Shown: positions 1 through 8,325 of the stretch, piece by piece
How the letters are laid out: every line of letters starts with the position of its first letter
Position numbering within the stretch: the first letter of the stretch is position 1
Assembly (NCBI GenBank): GCA_900319385.1
Contig: ONOG01000001.1
Location: 186,001-250,000 of the forward strand
DNA: 64,000 nucleotides
From: an uncultured Prevotellaceae bacterium
Lineage (GTDB): Bacteria > Bacteroidota > Bacteroidia > Bacteroidales > Bacteroidaceae
Direction of reading: 5' to 3'
Position numbers and translations under genes: made by a program
Notes under the pieces: generated by a model
What the model was told of the DNA's origin: nothing
Databases searched by the model: none
What the model saw: only the letters and a program-made list of their open reading frames with translations

Positions 1-740
1 TGTTCTGCCACGGAGCCCTCTGCATGGCGGTCAGCGGCAAGTGCTACCTCAGCCTGCAGAATGCCGGCCGGAGTGCCAACCGCGGCGAGTGCGTGCAGAT
101 CTGTCGGCGCGGCTATGAGGTGCGCGACGCCGAGACGGGCACCGAACTGCTCATTGACAACAAGTACATCATGTCGCCGCGCGACCTGAAGACCATCCGT
201 TTCCTCGACGTGATGGTGGGCAGCGGCGTGCGTGTGTTCAAGATCGAGGGACGGGCGCGTGGACCCGAATACGTCGCCACCGTCGTCCGTGCCTACGACG
301 AAGCCCTCCGCGCCGTGGCGGACGGCACGTTTCAGCAGGACGCCGCCCGTCTGGACCGCTGGGACGCAGAACTCGCCACCGTCTTCAACCGTGGATTCTG
401 GGACGGCTACTACCAAGGGGCGCGACTCGGCGAATGGAGCGAGGTCTATGGGTCGAAAGCCACCGAGCGGAAGGTCTATTGCGGACGCTGCATCAAGTAT
501 TTCTCCAAGCTCCAAGTGGCAGAATTCCTCATCGAGAACGAACCCCTGCGACGTGGCGACAAGATTCTCGTCACCGGCACGACGACGGGTGCGCTCATCC
601 AGCATGTGGACGAAATCCGCTACGACCTCCAGCCCGTCGCCGTCGGTGAGCGCGGCCAGCACATCAGCATCCCCGTCGGCGAGAAAGTGCGCCCCAACGA
701 CCGGCTCTACATTCTGCAAAGCCGTTCGCTCGCCGACTGA
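1..740 (+). CDS. U32 family peptidase-like protein, C-terminal part (5' end outside window)
   Basis: The reading frame is open from the window edge, so the first in-frame ATG at base 24 is internal. The visible start reads FCHGALCMAVSGKCYLS, which matches the U32 family signature (G-A/S-x-C-x4-G-x-C-x-[LIVM]-S). About 245 residues are visible, including the C-terminal beta-barrel-like domain of longer U32 proteins (Cys-Gly-Arg-Cys near the middle, then a GDKILVTG stretch). Characterised U32 members act in tRNA or rRNA hydroxylation (TrhP, RlhA) rather than as proven proteases. The domain layout here resembles TrhP more than RlhA, but without the N-terminus this is only a family-level call. 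It ends 69 bases before the sigma factor and is probably not co-regulated with it. Confidence 0.85.
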   Translation, partial: FCHGALCMAVSGKCYLSLQNAGRSANRGECVQICRRGYEVRDAETGTELLIDNKYIMSPRDLKTIRFLDVMVGSGVRVFKIEGRARGPEYVATVVRAYDEALRAVADGTFQQDAARLDRWDAELATVFNRGFWDGYYQGARLGEWSEVYGSKATERKVYCGRCIKYFSKLQVAEFLIENEPLRRGDKILVTGTTTGALIQHVDEIRYDLQPVAVGERGQHISIPVGEKVRPNDRLYILQSRSLAD

Positions 741-768
741 CTTTTTCGAAAAAAAAGCTGAATTTTCT

Positions 769-797
769 GTAACTTTTCGCCACCCTCAACCGTCTTA
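769..797 (+). promoter_or_regulatory. Candidate ECF-type promoter of the sigma factor gene
   Basis: GTAAC at 769-773 and CGTCTTA at 791-797 are separated by 17 bases. This is the usual look of -35 (AAC-containing) and -10 (CGTC) boxes read by ECF sigma factors, so the gene probably activates itself. The -10 box ends only 12 bases before the ATG, which implies a very short leader. Inference from motif and spacing only. Confidence 0.55.
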
Positions 798-809
798 ACA
801 ATTAGAGCG

Positions 810-1316
810 ATGAATGAACTGAGCTTCCGCAACGATGTCCTGCCGCTGAAGGATCGACTCTTCCGCCTGGCACTGCGCATCACGCTCGTCCGCGAAGACG
901 CCGAGGACATGGTGCAGGAAACGCTCATCCGCGTTTGGCGGACGCTGGAGGAAGGACAGCCCATCGACAGCATCGAAGCCTTTGCGCTCACCGTCTGCCG
1001 CAACCTCTGTCTCGACCACAATGCACGCCGCGAGCAACAGAACGTCGCCTTCGACGAACAGGCACACGACCTCGTCGCCGCCGACGAAACGCCCTTCGAC
1101 CGCATGGTCAGCGCCGAACAGCACGCACAGCTCAACGCCCTGCTCAACCGACTGCCGGAGAAACAGCGCACCGCCATGCAGCTGCGCGACATCGAGGGCC
1201 GCACCTACCGCGAAATTGCAGACGTGATGCAAATCACCGAGAGCGACGTCAAGGTCAACATCTTCCGCGCACGACGTGCCATCCGTCACCTGCTCACCCA
1301 TCAGCCTTCTCCCTAA
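810..1316 (+). CDS. RNA polymerase ECF sigma factor
   Basis: A 168-residue sigma-70 family protein of ECF size. Region 2 spans about residues 8-75 (DAEDMVQETLIRVWR is the -10 recognition helix area). Region 4 spans about 107-160 (LPEKQRTAMQLRDIEGRTYREIA, then a helix-turn-helix ending NIFRARRAIR). There is no region 1 or 3. The next gene encodes a single-pass membrane protein and is the probable regulator of this factor. An ECF-like promoter lies directly upstream. The regulon cannot be read from this window. Confidence 0.95.
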   Translation: MNELSFRNDVLPLKDRLFRLALRITLVREDAEDMVQETLIRVWRTLEEGQPIDSIEAFALTVCRNLCLDHNARREQQNVAFDEQAHDLVAADETPFDRMVSAEQHAQLNALLNRLPEKQRTAMQLRDIEGRTYREIADVMQITESDVKVNIFRARRAIRHLLTHQPSP

Positions 1317-1389
1317 CCCCAGCCCAAGGCGGGGGAACGGACGACCGTCAGGCTTTTAATTCTTAATTTTTAATTTTTCATTTACTGAG

Positions 1390-1917
1390 GTGGATTACAA
1401 GTACATAGAACAATTGCTGGACCGCTACTGGGAGTGCCACACCACAGCCGAGGAAGAGACCATCCTGCGTTCCTTCTTCAGCCAGGCCGACCTGCCCGAG
1501 CATCTGGCACCATATAAACCGCTGTTCGACTTCGCCAAGCAGGAGCAGCAGGTGAAGCTCGGCGCCGACTTCGACGCCCGCTTCAGCGAACTGCTCGACG
1601 CCGAAGCCACCGCCCAGGAGGCGCGCCACACCCACGTGCGTCCGCTTCGCCTGCGCCAACGCTTCGTTCCCCTGCTCAAGGCAGCCGCCACGGTCGCCAT
1701 CCTCTTCACCATCGGCACAGCCGCCGAGCGCGCCATCGTGGGCAGCCAGACGGAGGAGAACGCCACCCAACCCGTGCTCACCGACACCTACGTGCCCAGC
1801 AGCCAGGTCGAGGCAGTCCTCACTCCCGCCACGACCGACGCCACTGCCACGGCACAGCCCGGCGACACGCTGGCCCACACCGTGCTGCCTGCCGAGAGCG
1901 AAGTGGTGGCCGAATGA
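1390..1917 (+). CDS. Single-pass membrane protein, probable anti-sigma-type partner of the ECF factor
   Basis: This 175-residue protein starts at GTG (MDYKYIEQLLDRYWE). Residues 1-90 are predicted cytoplasmic and helical, 94-112 are a transmembrane helix (LLKAAATVAILFTIGTAA), and about 60 residues of Thr/Ala/Glu-rich tail lie outside. I recognise no named domain. Position behind an ECF sigma gene and this topology fit the small membrane regulators that Bacteroidales place there, so anti-sigma function is inferred from context. An AT-rich spacer of the kind repeated in this genome (TTAATTCTTAATTTTT) precedes the start. Confidence 0.7.
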   Translation: MDYKYIEQLLDRYWECHTTAEEETILRSFFSQADLPEHLAPYKPLFDFAKQEQQVKLGADFDARFSELLDAEATAQEARHTHVRPLRLRQRFVPLLKAAATVAILFTIGTAAERAIVGSQTEENATQPVLTDTYVPSSQVEAVLTPATTDATATAQPGDTLAHTVLPAESEVVAE

Positions 1918-2077
1918 CCGGCGCGGCACAGGCGTGTCGTCCCTGCTGTGAACTTTTACTTTTACTAAATAACATTTTTTCTGCTACTTAAAAACAAGCC
2001 CGAGAGTGAGGCTGTGAAGTTTCACCTTTCTCGAAGACCAATTTCAGCGCAACGCCTCTCCGGCGCTGTGCGGAAAG

Positions 2078-2111
2078 TCCCACAGACACCGCGTCTGTGG
2101 GATTTTTTTTT
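2078..2111 (+). terminator. Intrinsic terminator, 10-bp stem plus nine T
   Basis: TCCCACAGAC (2078-2087) pairs perfectly with GTCTGTGGGA (2093-2102) around a 5-base loop and is followed by nine T. It lies 160 bases past the anti-sigma-like gene. The 160 bases in between hold no ORF and may be a long 3' UTR or a small RNA. Confidence 0.85.
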
Positions 2112-2213
2112 GACGGGACGCTGTTCGTGCCACGTCCACCTGCAAAACTCGGCATGACCGCATAGCTGCAACCGCTTTTTTGAGCCGTTTCTGCATTTTT
2201 CGACCTTCAGCTG

Positions 2214-2244
2214 TTGGTACTTTCGCAGAAAATACTTAATTTCG
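2214..2244 (+). promoter_or_regulatory. Candidate Bacteroidales promoter for rnr
   Basis: TTGG at 2214-2217, a 19-base spacer, then TAATTTCG at 2237-2244 (one mismatch to TAnnTTTG). The start codon follows 22 bases later. Confidence 0.5.
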
Positions 2245-2266
2245 GCACCAATAAAACCGTAGCACT

Positions 2267-4630
2267 ATGGCAAAATCGAAGAAGGCCTCGCGCAAGGCCA
2301 CCAAACAAGAGGGAAAACAGAAGCAGGGCATCCGACGCGGCATGGCGAAGCAGGATGTGCGCGAACTCGTGGTACAGTACCTGTCGGCTCACCCGGGCGA
2401 ATACTATACGCTCAAGTCGCTGTTCAAGATACTGAAGTTTACGACCACGCCACTCAAGATGCTGTGTGTCGATGTGCTCAACGAACTACTCGACGCAGAC
2501 TCGATCGTGCAGAACTATGAGGGCGAAATCAGCTACAACGGACACGCACAGACCTGCGAGGGAATCTTCACCCGCACGCAGGGCGGACGCAACTTTGTCG
2601 ATCTGCCCGACGGGGTTAGCGTGAGCGTATATGACGACGACACGCTCCACGCACTGCCGGGCGACCGTGTGCGGGTCAGCCTGTTTGCCAAGCGACGCGA
2701 CAGCCGGAAACTGCACGGACAGGTGATTGAAATCCTGCAGCGCTCGAACCGCCCGTTCATCGGCACCCTGCAGGTGAACGACCATGCGGCGTTCCTCACC
2801 GCGCCCGACGGCTCGCTGCCCCACGACATCTTCATTCCGAAGGATAAACTGAAGGGCGGCCGCGACGGCGACAAGGCCGTGGTACACGTGACGGAGTGGC
2901 CCGAAAGTGCCCGCAGTCCCTACGGCGAGGTGCTCGACGTGCTGGGCCCAGGGGGCGACAACAACACTGAGATGCACGCCATACTGGCAGAGTTCGGCCT
3001 GCCATACAAGTATCCGCAGGCGGTAGAGGCCGCTGCAGAACGGCTCGACCCAGGCATCACGCCCGAGGAGATTGCCCGTCGAGAGGATTTCCGCGACGTC
3101 ACCACCTTCACCATCGACCCGCGCGACGCCAAGGACTTCGACGATGCTCTGTCAATACGCCGCCTGCGTGAGGGTGTGTGGGAGGTGGGTGTCCACATCG
3201 CCGACGTGTCGCACTATGTGCTCGAGGGCAGCATCATCGACCGCGAAGCCCAGCAGCGCGCCACGAGTGTGTATCTTGTGGATCGCACGGTGCCCATGCT
3301 GCCCGAACGGTTGTGCAACTTCATCTGTTCGCTGCGTCCCGACGAGGAGAAACTCTGCTACAGCGTGGTGTTCGAAATGAACGAACAGGCCGACGTGCTG
3401 TCGCACCGCATCGTCCACACCGTCATACGTTCCGACCGCCGGTTTGCCTACGAGGAGGTGCAGTACCTGCTCGAGCAGCTGGGCGAGGCTTCGGACGAGG
3501 ACATGAAGACCCCGACAGCGCCGCAGCAGCCGTCGGACGATGCGAGTGCCATACGTCCAGCCCGCCCGACAGAGGACTTCCGCGAGGAACTGGTCGTGCT
3601 GAACCGTATGGCCAAGCAGCTTCGAACAGCACGGATGAAGCATGGCGCCATCGACTTCGACCGCGAGGAGGTTCGCTTCCTGATCGACGACAAAGGCAAG
3701 CCGACGAGTGTGTATTTCAAGCGTTCGAAAGATGCCAACAAACTGATTGAGGAGTTCATGCTGCTGGCCAACAGGACGGTGGCCGAGAGTGTGGGACGCG
3801 TGAACGAACGGAAGGAGAAGCCCAAGACGCTGCCCTATCGTATTCACGATGTGCCCGACCCCAGTAAACTCGAAAATCTGGAGAAGTACGTCGCCCGCTT
3901 CGGCCTGCAGCTGCGCACGCAGGGCTCGAAGAAGGACGTGGCAAAGAGCCTCAACCGACTGCTGCACGACGTGAAGGGGCAGAGCATCGAGGAACTGGTC
4001 GAGACGGTCACGCTGCGTGCGATGATGAAGGCCAAGTACAGCACGGTGAACATCGGCCACTACGGCCTCGCGTTCGACTACTATACGCACTTCACCTCAC
4101 CCATCCGCCGCTATCCCGACCTCATGGTTCACCGCCTGCTCACCCGCTACGCCGAAGGTGCCAAGAGTGCCAGTCAGAAGAAGTACGAAGGGCTGTGTGA
4201 GCATTCGTCCGACATGGAACAGCTGGCTGCCCAGGCCGAACGTGCCAGCATCAAGTACAAGCAAGTGGAGTTTATGGCCGACAAGATCGGACAGGAATTT
4301 GAGGCAAAAATCACTGGCACGACCGACATGGGCGTCTATGCCGAGATTGTGGAGAACCATATCGAGGGTTTCATCAATGTCCACTACCTGGGCACCGAAC
4401 CGTTCGACTTCGACGAGCGCAATTTCTGCCTCACGGGTCGCCGCTCGCACCACCGCTTCACGCTGGGCGACCACATCATCATCCGCGTGGCCAAGGCCAA
4501 CCTGTTGCGCAAGCAGCTCGACTTCGACTTCGTGCGCAAGCTGGGACAGCAGGCTACGGGCGAACCCGCACAGAAGCGCTTCTTCGAGATGATTCCCAAC
4601 AAAAAGAAGGGACACAAGGGCGGGAAATAG
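2267..4630 (+). CDS. rnr: Ribonuclease R (3'-5' exoribonuclease)
   Basis: A 787-residue RNase II/R family exonuclease that degrades structured RNA processively. In order: a Lys-rich tail and winged-helix-like region (about 25-80), cold-shock OB domains (about 85-260), and the RNB catalytic domain. The RNB domain has the acidic metal-binding motif IDPRDAKDFDDA at about 283-294 and the FTSPIRRYPDLMVHR motif near 605-620. A C-terminal S1 domain (EFEAKITGTTDMGVYAEI) and a basic end (NKKKGHKGGK) complete it, all as expected for RNase R rather than RNase II. A Glu/Asp/Pro-rich insert sits at about 415-435. It is a single-gene unit with its own promoter and a downstream hairpin. Confidence 0.97.
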   Translation: MAKSKKASRKATKQEGKQKQGIRRGMAKQDVRELVVQYLSAHPGEYYTLKSLFKILKFTTTPLKMLCVDVLNELLDADSIVQNYEGEISYNGHAQTCEGIFTRTQGGRNFVDLPDGVSVSVYDDDTLHALPGDRVRVSLFAKRRDSRKLHGQVIEILQRSNRPFIGTLQVNDHAAFLTAPDGSLPHDIFIPKDKLKGGRDGDKAVVHVTEWPESARSPYGEVLDVLGPGGDNNTEMHAILAEFGLPYKYPQAVEAAAERLDPGITPEEIARREDFRDVTTFTIDPRDAKDFDDALSIRRLREGVWEVGVHIADVSHYVLEGSIIDREAQQRATSVYLVDRTVPMLPERLCNFICSLRPDEEKLCYSVVFEMNEQADVLSHRIVHTVIRSDRRFAYEEVQYLLEQLGEASDEDMKTPTAPQQPSDDASAIRPARPTEDFREELVVLNRMAKQLRTARMKHGAIDFDREEVRFLIDDKGKPTSVYFKRSKDANKLIEEFMLLANRTVAESVGRVNERKEKPKTLPYRIHDVPDPSKLENLEKYVARFGLQLRTQGSKKDVAKSLNRLLHDVKGQSIEELVETVTLRAMMKAKYSTVNIGHYGLAFDYYTHFTSPIRRYPDLMVHRLLTRYAEGAKSASQKKYEGLCEHSSDMEQLAAQAERASIKYKQVEFMADKIGQEFEAKITGTTDMGVYAEIVENHIEGFINVHYLGTEPFDFDERNFCLTGRRSHHRFTLGDHIIIRVAKANLLRKQLDFDFVRKLGQQATGEPAQKRFFEMIPNKKKGHKGGK

Positions 4631-4700
4631 GGTAGGCAAGGCTTCGCCGCTATCGGCTGCGATGTCAAGCTGATCCTAAAGTCCGCTTCGGGTTTTGGTA

Positions 4701-4738
4701 CAGCGCTGTCGGTGTCAATTCCGACGGCGCTGCACTTT
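4701..4738 (+). terminator. Terminator hairpin after rnr
   Basis: CAGCGCTGTCGG (4701-4712) pairs with CCGACGGCGCTG (4721-4732), with one G-T pair and an 8-base loop. It is followed by a short T run (CACTTTTG). Confidence 0.65.
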
Positions 4739-4829
4739 TGCCCCGTCCATTTCGTGGGGAAATGCAGAGTTTTTCGCAGATTTTAGCATTTATAACACTC
4801 GCGAGGGGAAAAGTTTCGCCAAAAATCTG

Positions 4830-4837
4830 TATCTTTG
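4830..4837 (+). promoter_or_regulatory. Promoter -7 element for glyS
   Basis: TATCTTTG is an exact TAnnTTTG match 30 bases before the glyS ATG. No clear TTTG box lies at the standard distance upstream. Confidence 0.6.
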
Positions 4838-4867
4838 CCCTCAAATCGTTCATAATCAAAACTAAAA

Positions 4868-6412
4868 ATGGCACAAGAAGACGTTTTCAAAAAAGTGGTT
4901 TCGCACTGCAAGGAGTATGGATTTGTATTTCCCTCGAGCGAAATCTATGACGGACTGGGCGCAGTGTATGACTACGGCCAGAACGGTGTGGAACTGAAGA
5001 ACAACATTAAGCAATACTGGTGGCAGTCGATGGTGCTGATGCACGAGAACATCGTGGGCATCGACTCCAGCGTGTTTATGCACCCCACCATCTGGAAGGC
5101 CTCGGGCCACGTGGATGCATTCAACGACCCCCTCATCGACAATCGCGACTCGAAAAAGCGTTACCGCGCCGACGTGCTGATTGAGGACCAGATTGCAAAA
5201 TACGACGAGAAGATAGAGAAGGAAGTGGCAAAGGCCCGCAAACGCTTCGGCGAAGCCTTCGACGAGGCGAAGTACCGCGAGACATCGCCGCGCGTGCTGG
5301 AGGAGACGCAGAAGCGCGACGCCCTGCACCAGCGCTATTCCGACGCCATGAACAAGATGGACCTCGAGGAGCTGCGTCAGATCATCCTCGACGAGCAGAT
5401 CGTATGTCCCATTAGCGGCACCCGCAACTGGACCGAAGTGCGCCAGTTCAACCTCATGTTCAAGACCGAGATGGGTTCGACCGCCGATGCCTCGATGACC
5501 ATCTACCTGCGCCCCGAGACCGCTCAGGGCATCTTCGTCAACTACCTGAACGTGCAGAAGACGGGACGCATGAAGATTCCGTTCGGCATCGCACAGATTG
5601 GTAAGGCGTTCCGCAACGAGATCGTCGCCCGACAGTTCATCTTCCGTATGCGCGAATTCGAGCAGATGGAGATGCAGTTCTTCATCAAGCCTGGCACCGA
5701 ACTCGACTGGTTCAAGCAGTGGAAGCAGACGCGCATGGCATGGCACCAGAACCTGGGCTTCGGAGCCGAGAACTATCGTTTCCACGACCACGAGAAGCTG
5801 GCTCACTATGCCAACGCCGCCACCGACATCGAGTTCAAGATGCCGTTCGGCTTCAAGGAAGTGGAAGGAATCCACTCGCGCACCGATTTCGACCTGTCGC
5901 AGCACGAGAAATTCTCGGGCAAGCAAATCAAATACTACGATCCCGAACTGGGCGAATCCTACACGCCGTACGTCATCGAAACGTCTATCGGCGTTGACCG
6001 TATGTTCCTCAGCGTCATGTGCCACAGCTACTGTGAAGAGCAGCTGGAGAACGGCGAAACCCGCGTCGTGCTGCGTCTGCCTGCAGCCCTCGCACCGGTG
6101 AAGCTCGCTGTCATGCCCCTCGTCAAGAAGGAGGGACTGCCCGAGAAGGCACGCCAAATCATCGACGACCTGAAGTTCCACTTCAACTGCCAGTACGACG
6201 AGAAGGACTCCATCGGCAAGCGCTATCGCCGTCAGGATGCTATCGGCACGCCCTACTGCGTGACCGTCGATTTCGACACGCTGCAGGACGACACCGTCAC
6301 GCTCCGTATGCGCGACACGATGGAGCAGCGCCGCGTGAAGATCAGCGAACTGCGCAGCATCATCGAGGACGAAGTGACCATCACCAGTCTGCTCAAGAAA
6401 CTGAAACAATGA
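4868..6412 (+). CDS. glyS: Glycyl-tRNA synthetase, homodimeric type
   Basis: A 514-residue class II aminoacyl-tRNA synthetase that charges tRNA-Gly. The N-terminus (VVSHCKEYGFVFPSSEIYDG) and the class II motif 2 region (GIAQIGKAFRNEIVARQFIFRMREFEQME, around residue 235-265) mark the single-chain alpha2 type found in Bacteroidetes, archaea and eukaryotes, not the alpha2-beta2 type. Motif 3 (ETSIGVDRMFLSVM) and the anticodon-binding domain (LAPVKLAVMPLV onward) are present. It overlaps the next gene by four bases (ATGA), so the two are translationally coupled. Confidence 0.97.
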   Translation: MAQEDVFKKVVSHCKEYGFVFPSSEIYDGLGAVYDYGQNGVELKNNIKQYWWQSMVLMHENIVGIDSSVFMHPTIWKASGHVDAFNDPLIDNRDSKKRYRADVLIEDQIAKYDEKIEKEVAKARKRFGEAFDEAKYRETSPRVLEETQKRDALHQRYSDAMNKMDLEELRQIILDEQIVCPISGTRNWTEVRQFNLMFKTEMGSTADASMTIYLRPETAQGIFVNYLNVQKTGRMKIPFGIAQIGKAFRNEIVARQFIFRMREFEQMEMQFFIKPGTELDWFKQWKQTRMAWHQNLGFGAENYRFHDHEKLAHYANAATDIEFKMPFGFKEVEGIHSRTDFDLSQHEKFSGKQIKYYDPELGESYTPYVIETSIGVDRMFLSVMCHSYCEEQLENGETRVVLRLPAALAPVKLAVMPLVKKEGLPEKARQIIDDLKFHFNCQYDEKDSIGKRYRRQDAIGTPYCVTVDFDTLQDDTVTLRMRDTMEQRRVKISELRSIIEDEVTITSLLKKLKQ

Positions 6413-7032
6413 ACAACCGACACAGCCTGTACCTCCTTCTTTCGCTCCTCTTCCTCGCACTCACCTCGTGCCAGGAAAAGAACGAAGCCAGCGAATACGA
6501 CAACTGGCAGCAGCGCAACGATGCCTACATCGACTCCATCGCCCGTGTCTGCCGTGCCAATGCCGACGGCCGGTGGGTGTCGTTCCGCGCATTCGACCTT
6601 GGAACCCCCATCGACGATGCCATCGACGCCAACCTGAGCCACTACATCTACGTGCACAAGGAGAGCGACGGCACCGGCAGCTACAAGCCACTCTACACCG
6701 ATTCGGTGCGTGTGCACTACAGCGGTCGCATCATCCCGTCGGAGAGCTACCCACAGGGCTACAACTTCAACCGCAGCTACTACGGCTATACCCTCGACGA
6801 GGCGACCGACGTCCCTGCCCTGCTCGGTGTGGGTGGGACGGTGAAAGGATTCTGCACCGCCCTGATGCAGATGGTCGAAGGCGACACTTGGCGTGTCTAT
6901 ATCCCGTACGAACTCGGCTATGGCGGCACAGCACAGTCGTCAGGTATTCCGGCCTATTCCACGCTCATCTTCGACATGAAGCTCGCGCGCGTATATAAAT
7001 ATAAGGTAGATACGAACACGAAGTGGTGGTAA
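6409..7032 (+). CDS. FKBP-type peptidyl-prolyl isomerase lipoprotein
   Basis: This 207-residue protein has a lipoprotein signal (LLLSLLFLALTSC, Cys21). The FKBP fold covers about 95-200, with family motifs VRVHYSGRII, LGVGGTVKGFCTALMQM and VYIPYELGYGG. It should catalyse proline isomerisation and assist protein folding on the periplasmic side of a membrane. It overlaps glyS by four bases and ends before a strong terminator, so it closes that operon. The link to glycyl-tRNA synthetase looks like an operon accident rather than a shared pathway. Confidence 0.92.
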   Translation: MNNRHSLYLLLSLLFLALTSCQEKNEASEYDNWQQRNDAYIDSIARVCRANADGRWVSFRAFDLGTPIDDAIDANLSHYIYVHKESDGTGSYKPLYTDSVRVHYSGRIIPSESYPQGYNFNRSYYGYTLDEATDVPALLGVGGTVKGFCTALMQMVEGDTWRVYIPYELGYGGTAQSSGIPAYSTLIFDMKLARVYKYKVDTNTKWW

Positions 7033-7043
7033 GCCTCCTTCGT

Positions 7044-7059
7044 CCCCTCGATAGAGGGG
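7044..7059. repeat. GC-rich mini-palindrome CCCCTC-GATA-GAGGGG
   Basis: A perfect 6-bp stem with a 4-base loop. Relatives occur at about 7150-7177, 29757-29775 and 59830-59846, the last two inside genes. It looks like a short REP-like element. Confidence 0.55.
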
Positions 7060-7080
7060 GAGTAGGAATCATATATAGTA

Positions 7081-7137
7081 CGCCCTGCAATCATCAATCG
7101 CTTGAGACGAAAGATGATTGCAGGGCGATGTTTTTTT
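7081..7137 (+). terminator. Strong intrinsic terminator
   Basis: A perfect 15-bp stem (7081-7095 with 7113-7127), a 17-base loop, then seven T at 7131-7137. It ends the glyS operon. The same stem also stands downstream of the convergent asd gene, but without a T tract on that side. Confidence 0.88.
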
Positions 7138-7156
7138 GCAAAGCCTTCGCCCGCCC

Positions 7157-8167
7157 CTATCGGAGGGGGTGGCGGGAGACAAGATATTCCGCAATCTGCA
7201 CGGCATTCAGCGCCGCACCCTTCTTGATCTGGTCGCCACTGAGCCAGAACGTAAGGCCGTTCGGGTTTGCCAGGTCTTCACGGATACGTCCCACGTAGAT
7301 GTCGTCCTTGCCGGCAGTGAACAGCGGCATGGGATACTGCTGGTGGGCAGGGTCGTCCACGACGGTGACGCCTGGAGCCTTGCGCAGCGCCTCGCGTGCC
7401 TCGTCGGGTGAGATTGGCTTCTGCGTTTCGATCCACACAGCCTCGCTGTGGCTGCGGAGCGACGAGATGCGAACGCACATGGCCGAGCAGCGGGCGTCGG
7501 TGTGCATGATTTTACGCGTCTCGTTGAACATTTTCATTTCTTCCTTCGTGTAACCGTTGTCGGTGAATACATCGATTTGCGGTATGACGTTGTAGGCCAG
7601 CTGATAGGCGAACTTTTTCACCGTCGGCTCCTGACCCTCGGCCAGAGCCTTGTACTGATCCTGCAGCTCCTGCATGGCAGCGGCACCGGCGCCCGACGCA
7701 CTCTGATAGGAGGCGATGTGGATGCGCTCGATGTGGCTCAGACGCTCCAGCGGCATGAGGACGACGACCATCATGATGGTGGTGCAGTTGGGGTTGGCAA
7801 TGATGCCTCGCGGACGCACCAAAGCGTCCTCGGCATTGCACTCCGGCACCACGAGTGGCACGTCGGGGTCCATGCGGAAAGCGCTCGAATTGTCGATCAT
7901 CACGGCGCCGTAACGGGTGATGTCTTCGGCAAACTCCTTCGACACGCCTGCGCCGGCAGAGGTGAACGCGATGTCCACGTCCTTGAAGTCGTCACCATGC
8001 CGCAGCAACTGCACTTCCAGCTCCTTGCTGCGGAAAGTGTACTTGCGTCCTGCACTGCGTTCGCTGCCGAACAGCACGAGTTCGTCCATCGGAAAATTTC
8101 TCTCGTCGAGAACGCGCAAGAATTCCTGCCCCACGGCACCGCTTGCGCCAACAATAGCTACTTTCAT
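7157..8167 (-). CDS. asd: Aspartate-semialdehyde dehydrogenase
   Basis: A 336-residue NADPH-dependent enzyme that reduces aspartyl phosphate to aspartate semialdehyde, the branch point to lysine/diaminopimelate, threonine and methionine. The NADP-binding loop is GASGAVGQ (7-14), the phosphate-binding region is SSAFRMD (94-100), and the catalytic Cys128 sits in NPNCTTI. The later [23 protein letters not shown] and RVPV-equivalent ([13 protein letters not shown]) regions are also present. Transcribed alone from a clear promoter and divergent from the antiporter. It supplies substrate for the DapL/DapF steps encoded 14 kb away. Confidence 0.97.
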   Translation of the reverse strand: MKVAIVGASGAVGQEFLRVLDERNFPMDELVLFGSERSAGRKYTFRSKELEVQLLRHGDDFKDVDIAFTSAGAGVSKEFAEDITRYGAVMIDNSSAFRMDPDVPLVVPECNAEDALVRPRGIIANPNCTTIMMVVVLMPLERLSHIERIHIASYQSASGAGAAAMQELQDQYKALAEGQEPTVKKFAYQLAYNVIPQIDVFTDNGYTKEEMKMFNETRKIMHTDARCSAMCVRISSLRSHSEAVWIETQKPISPDEAREALRKAPGVTVVDDPAHQQYPMPLFTAGKDDIYVGRIREDLANPNGLTFWLSGDQIKKGAALNAVQIAEYLVSRHPLR

Positions 8168-8203
8168 TTTACCTTAATCTGCTTAAAAAATACTTTCTGC
8201 CTG

Positions 8204-8211
8204 CAAAATTA
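8204..8211 (-). promoter_or_regulatory. Promoter -7 element for asd
   Basis: On the minus strand this reads TAATTTTG, an exact TAnnTTTG match 37 bases upstream of the asd start. A TTTTTG box lies 23 bases further upstream, slightly longer than usual. Confidence 0.6.
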
Positions 8212-8254
8212 TAACATTTCTTTGACTTTTACTGCAAAAATGCTGGATTTTTGT

Positions 8255-8262
8255 TATCTTTG
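8255..8262 (+). promoter_or_regulatory. Promoter -7 element for the cation/proton antiporter
   Basis: TATCTTTG, an exact TAnnTTTG match 63 bases before the antiporter ATG. Confidence 0.6.
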
Positions 8263-8325
8263 CGGCGCATTTGAAGATAAATTGCTACTCAACATGCGAT
8301 TTTGTAAGTTCTAACTCGCACCGAC

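Noticed and set aside
1918..2077. SRP, 6S or other known small RNA before the terminator
   Set aside because: I could not match the conserved core of any known RNA; only the terminator is supported.
4862..6460. Antisense open frame over glyS (532 codons)
   Set aside because: Same GC-driven effect. glyS shows all synthetase motifs on the other strand.
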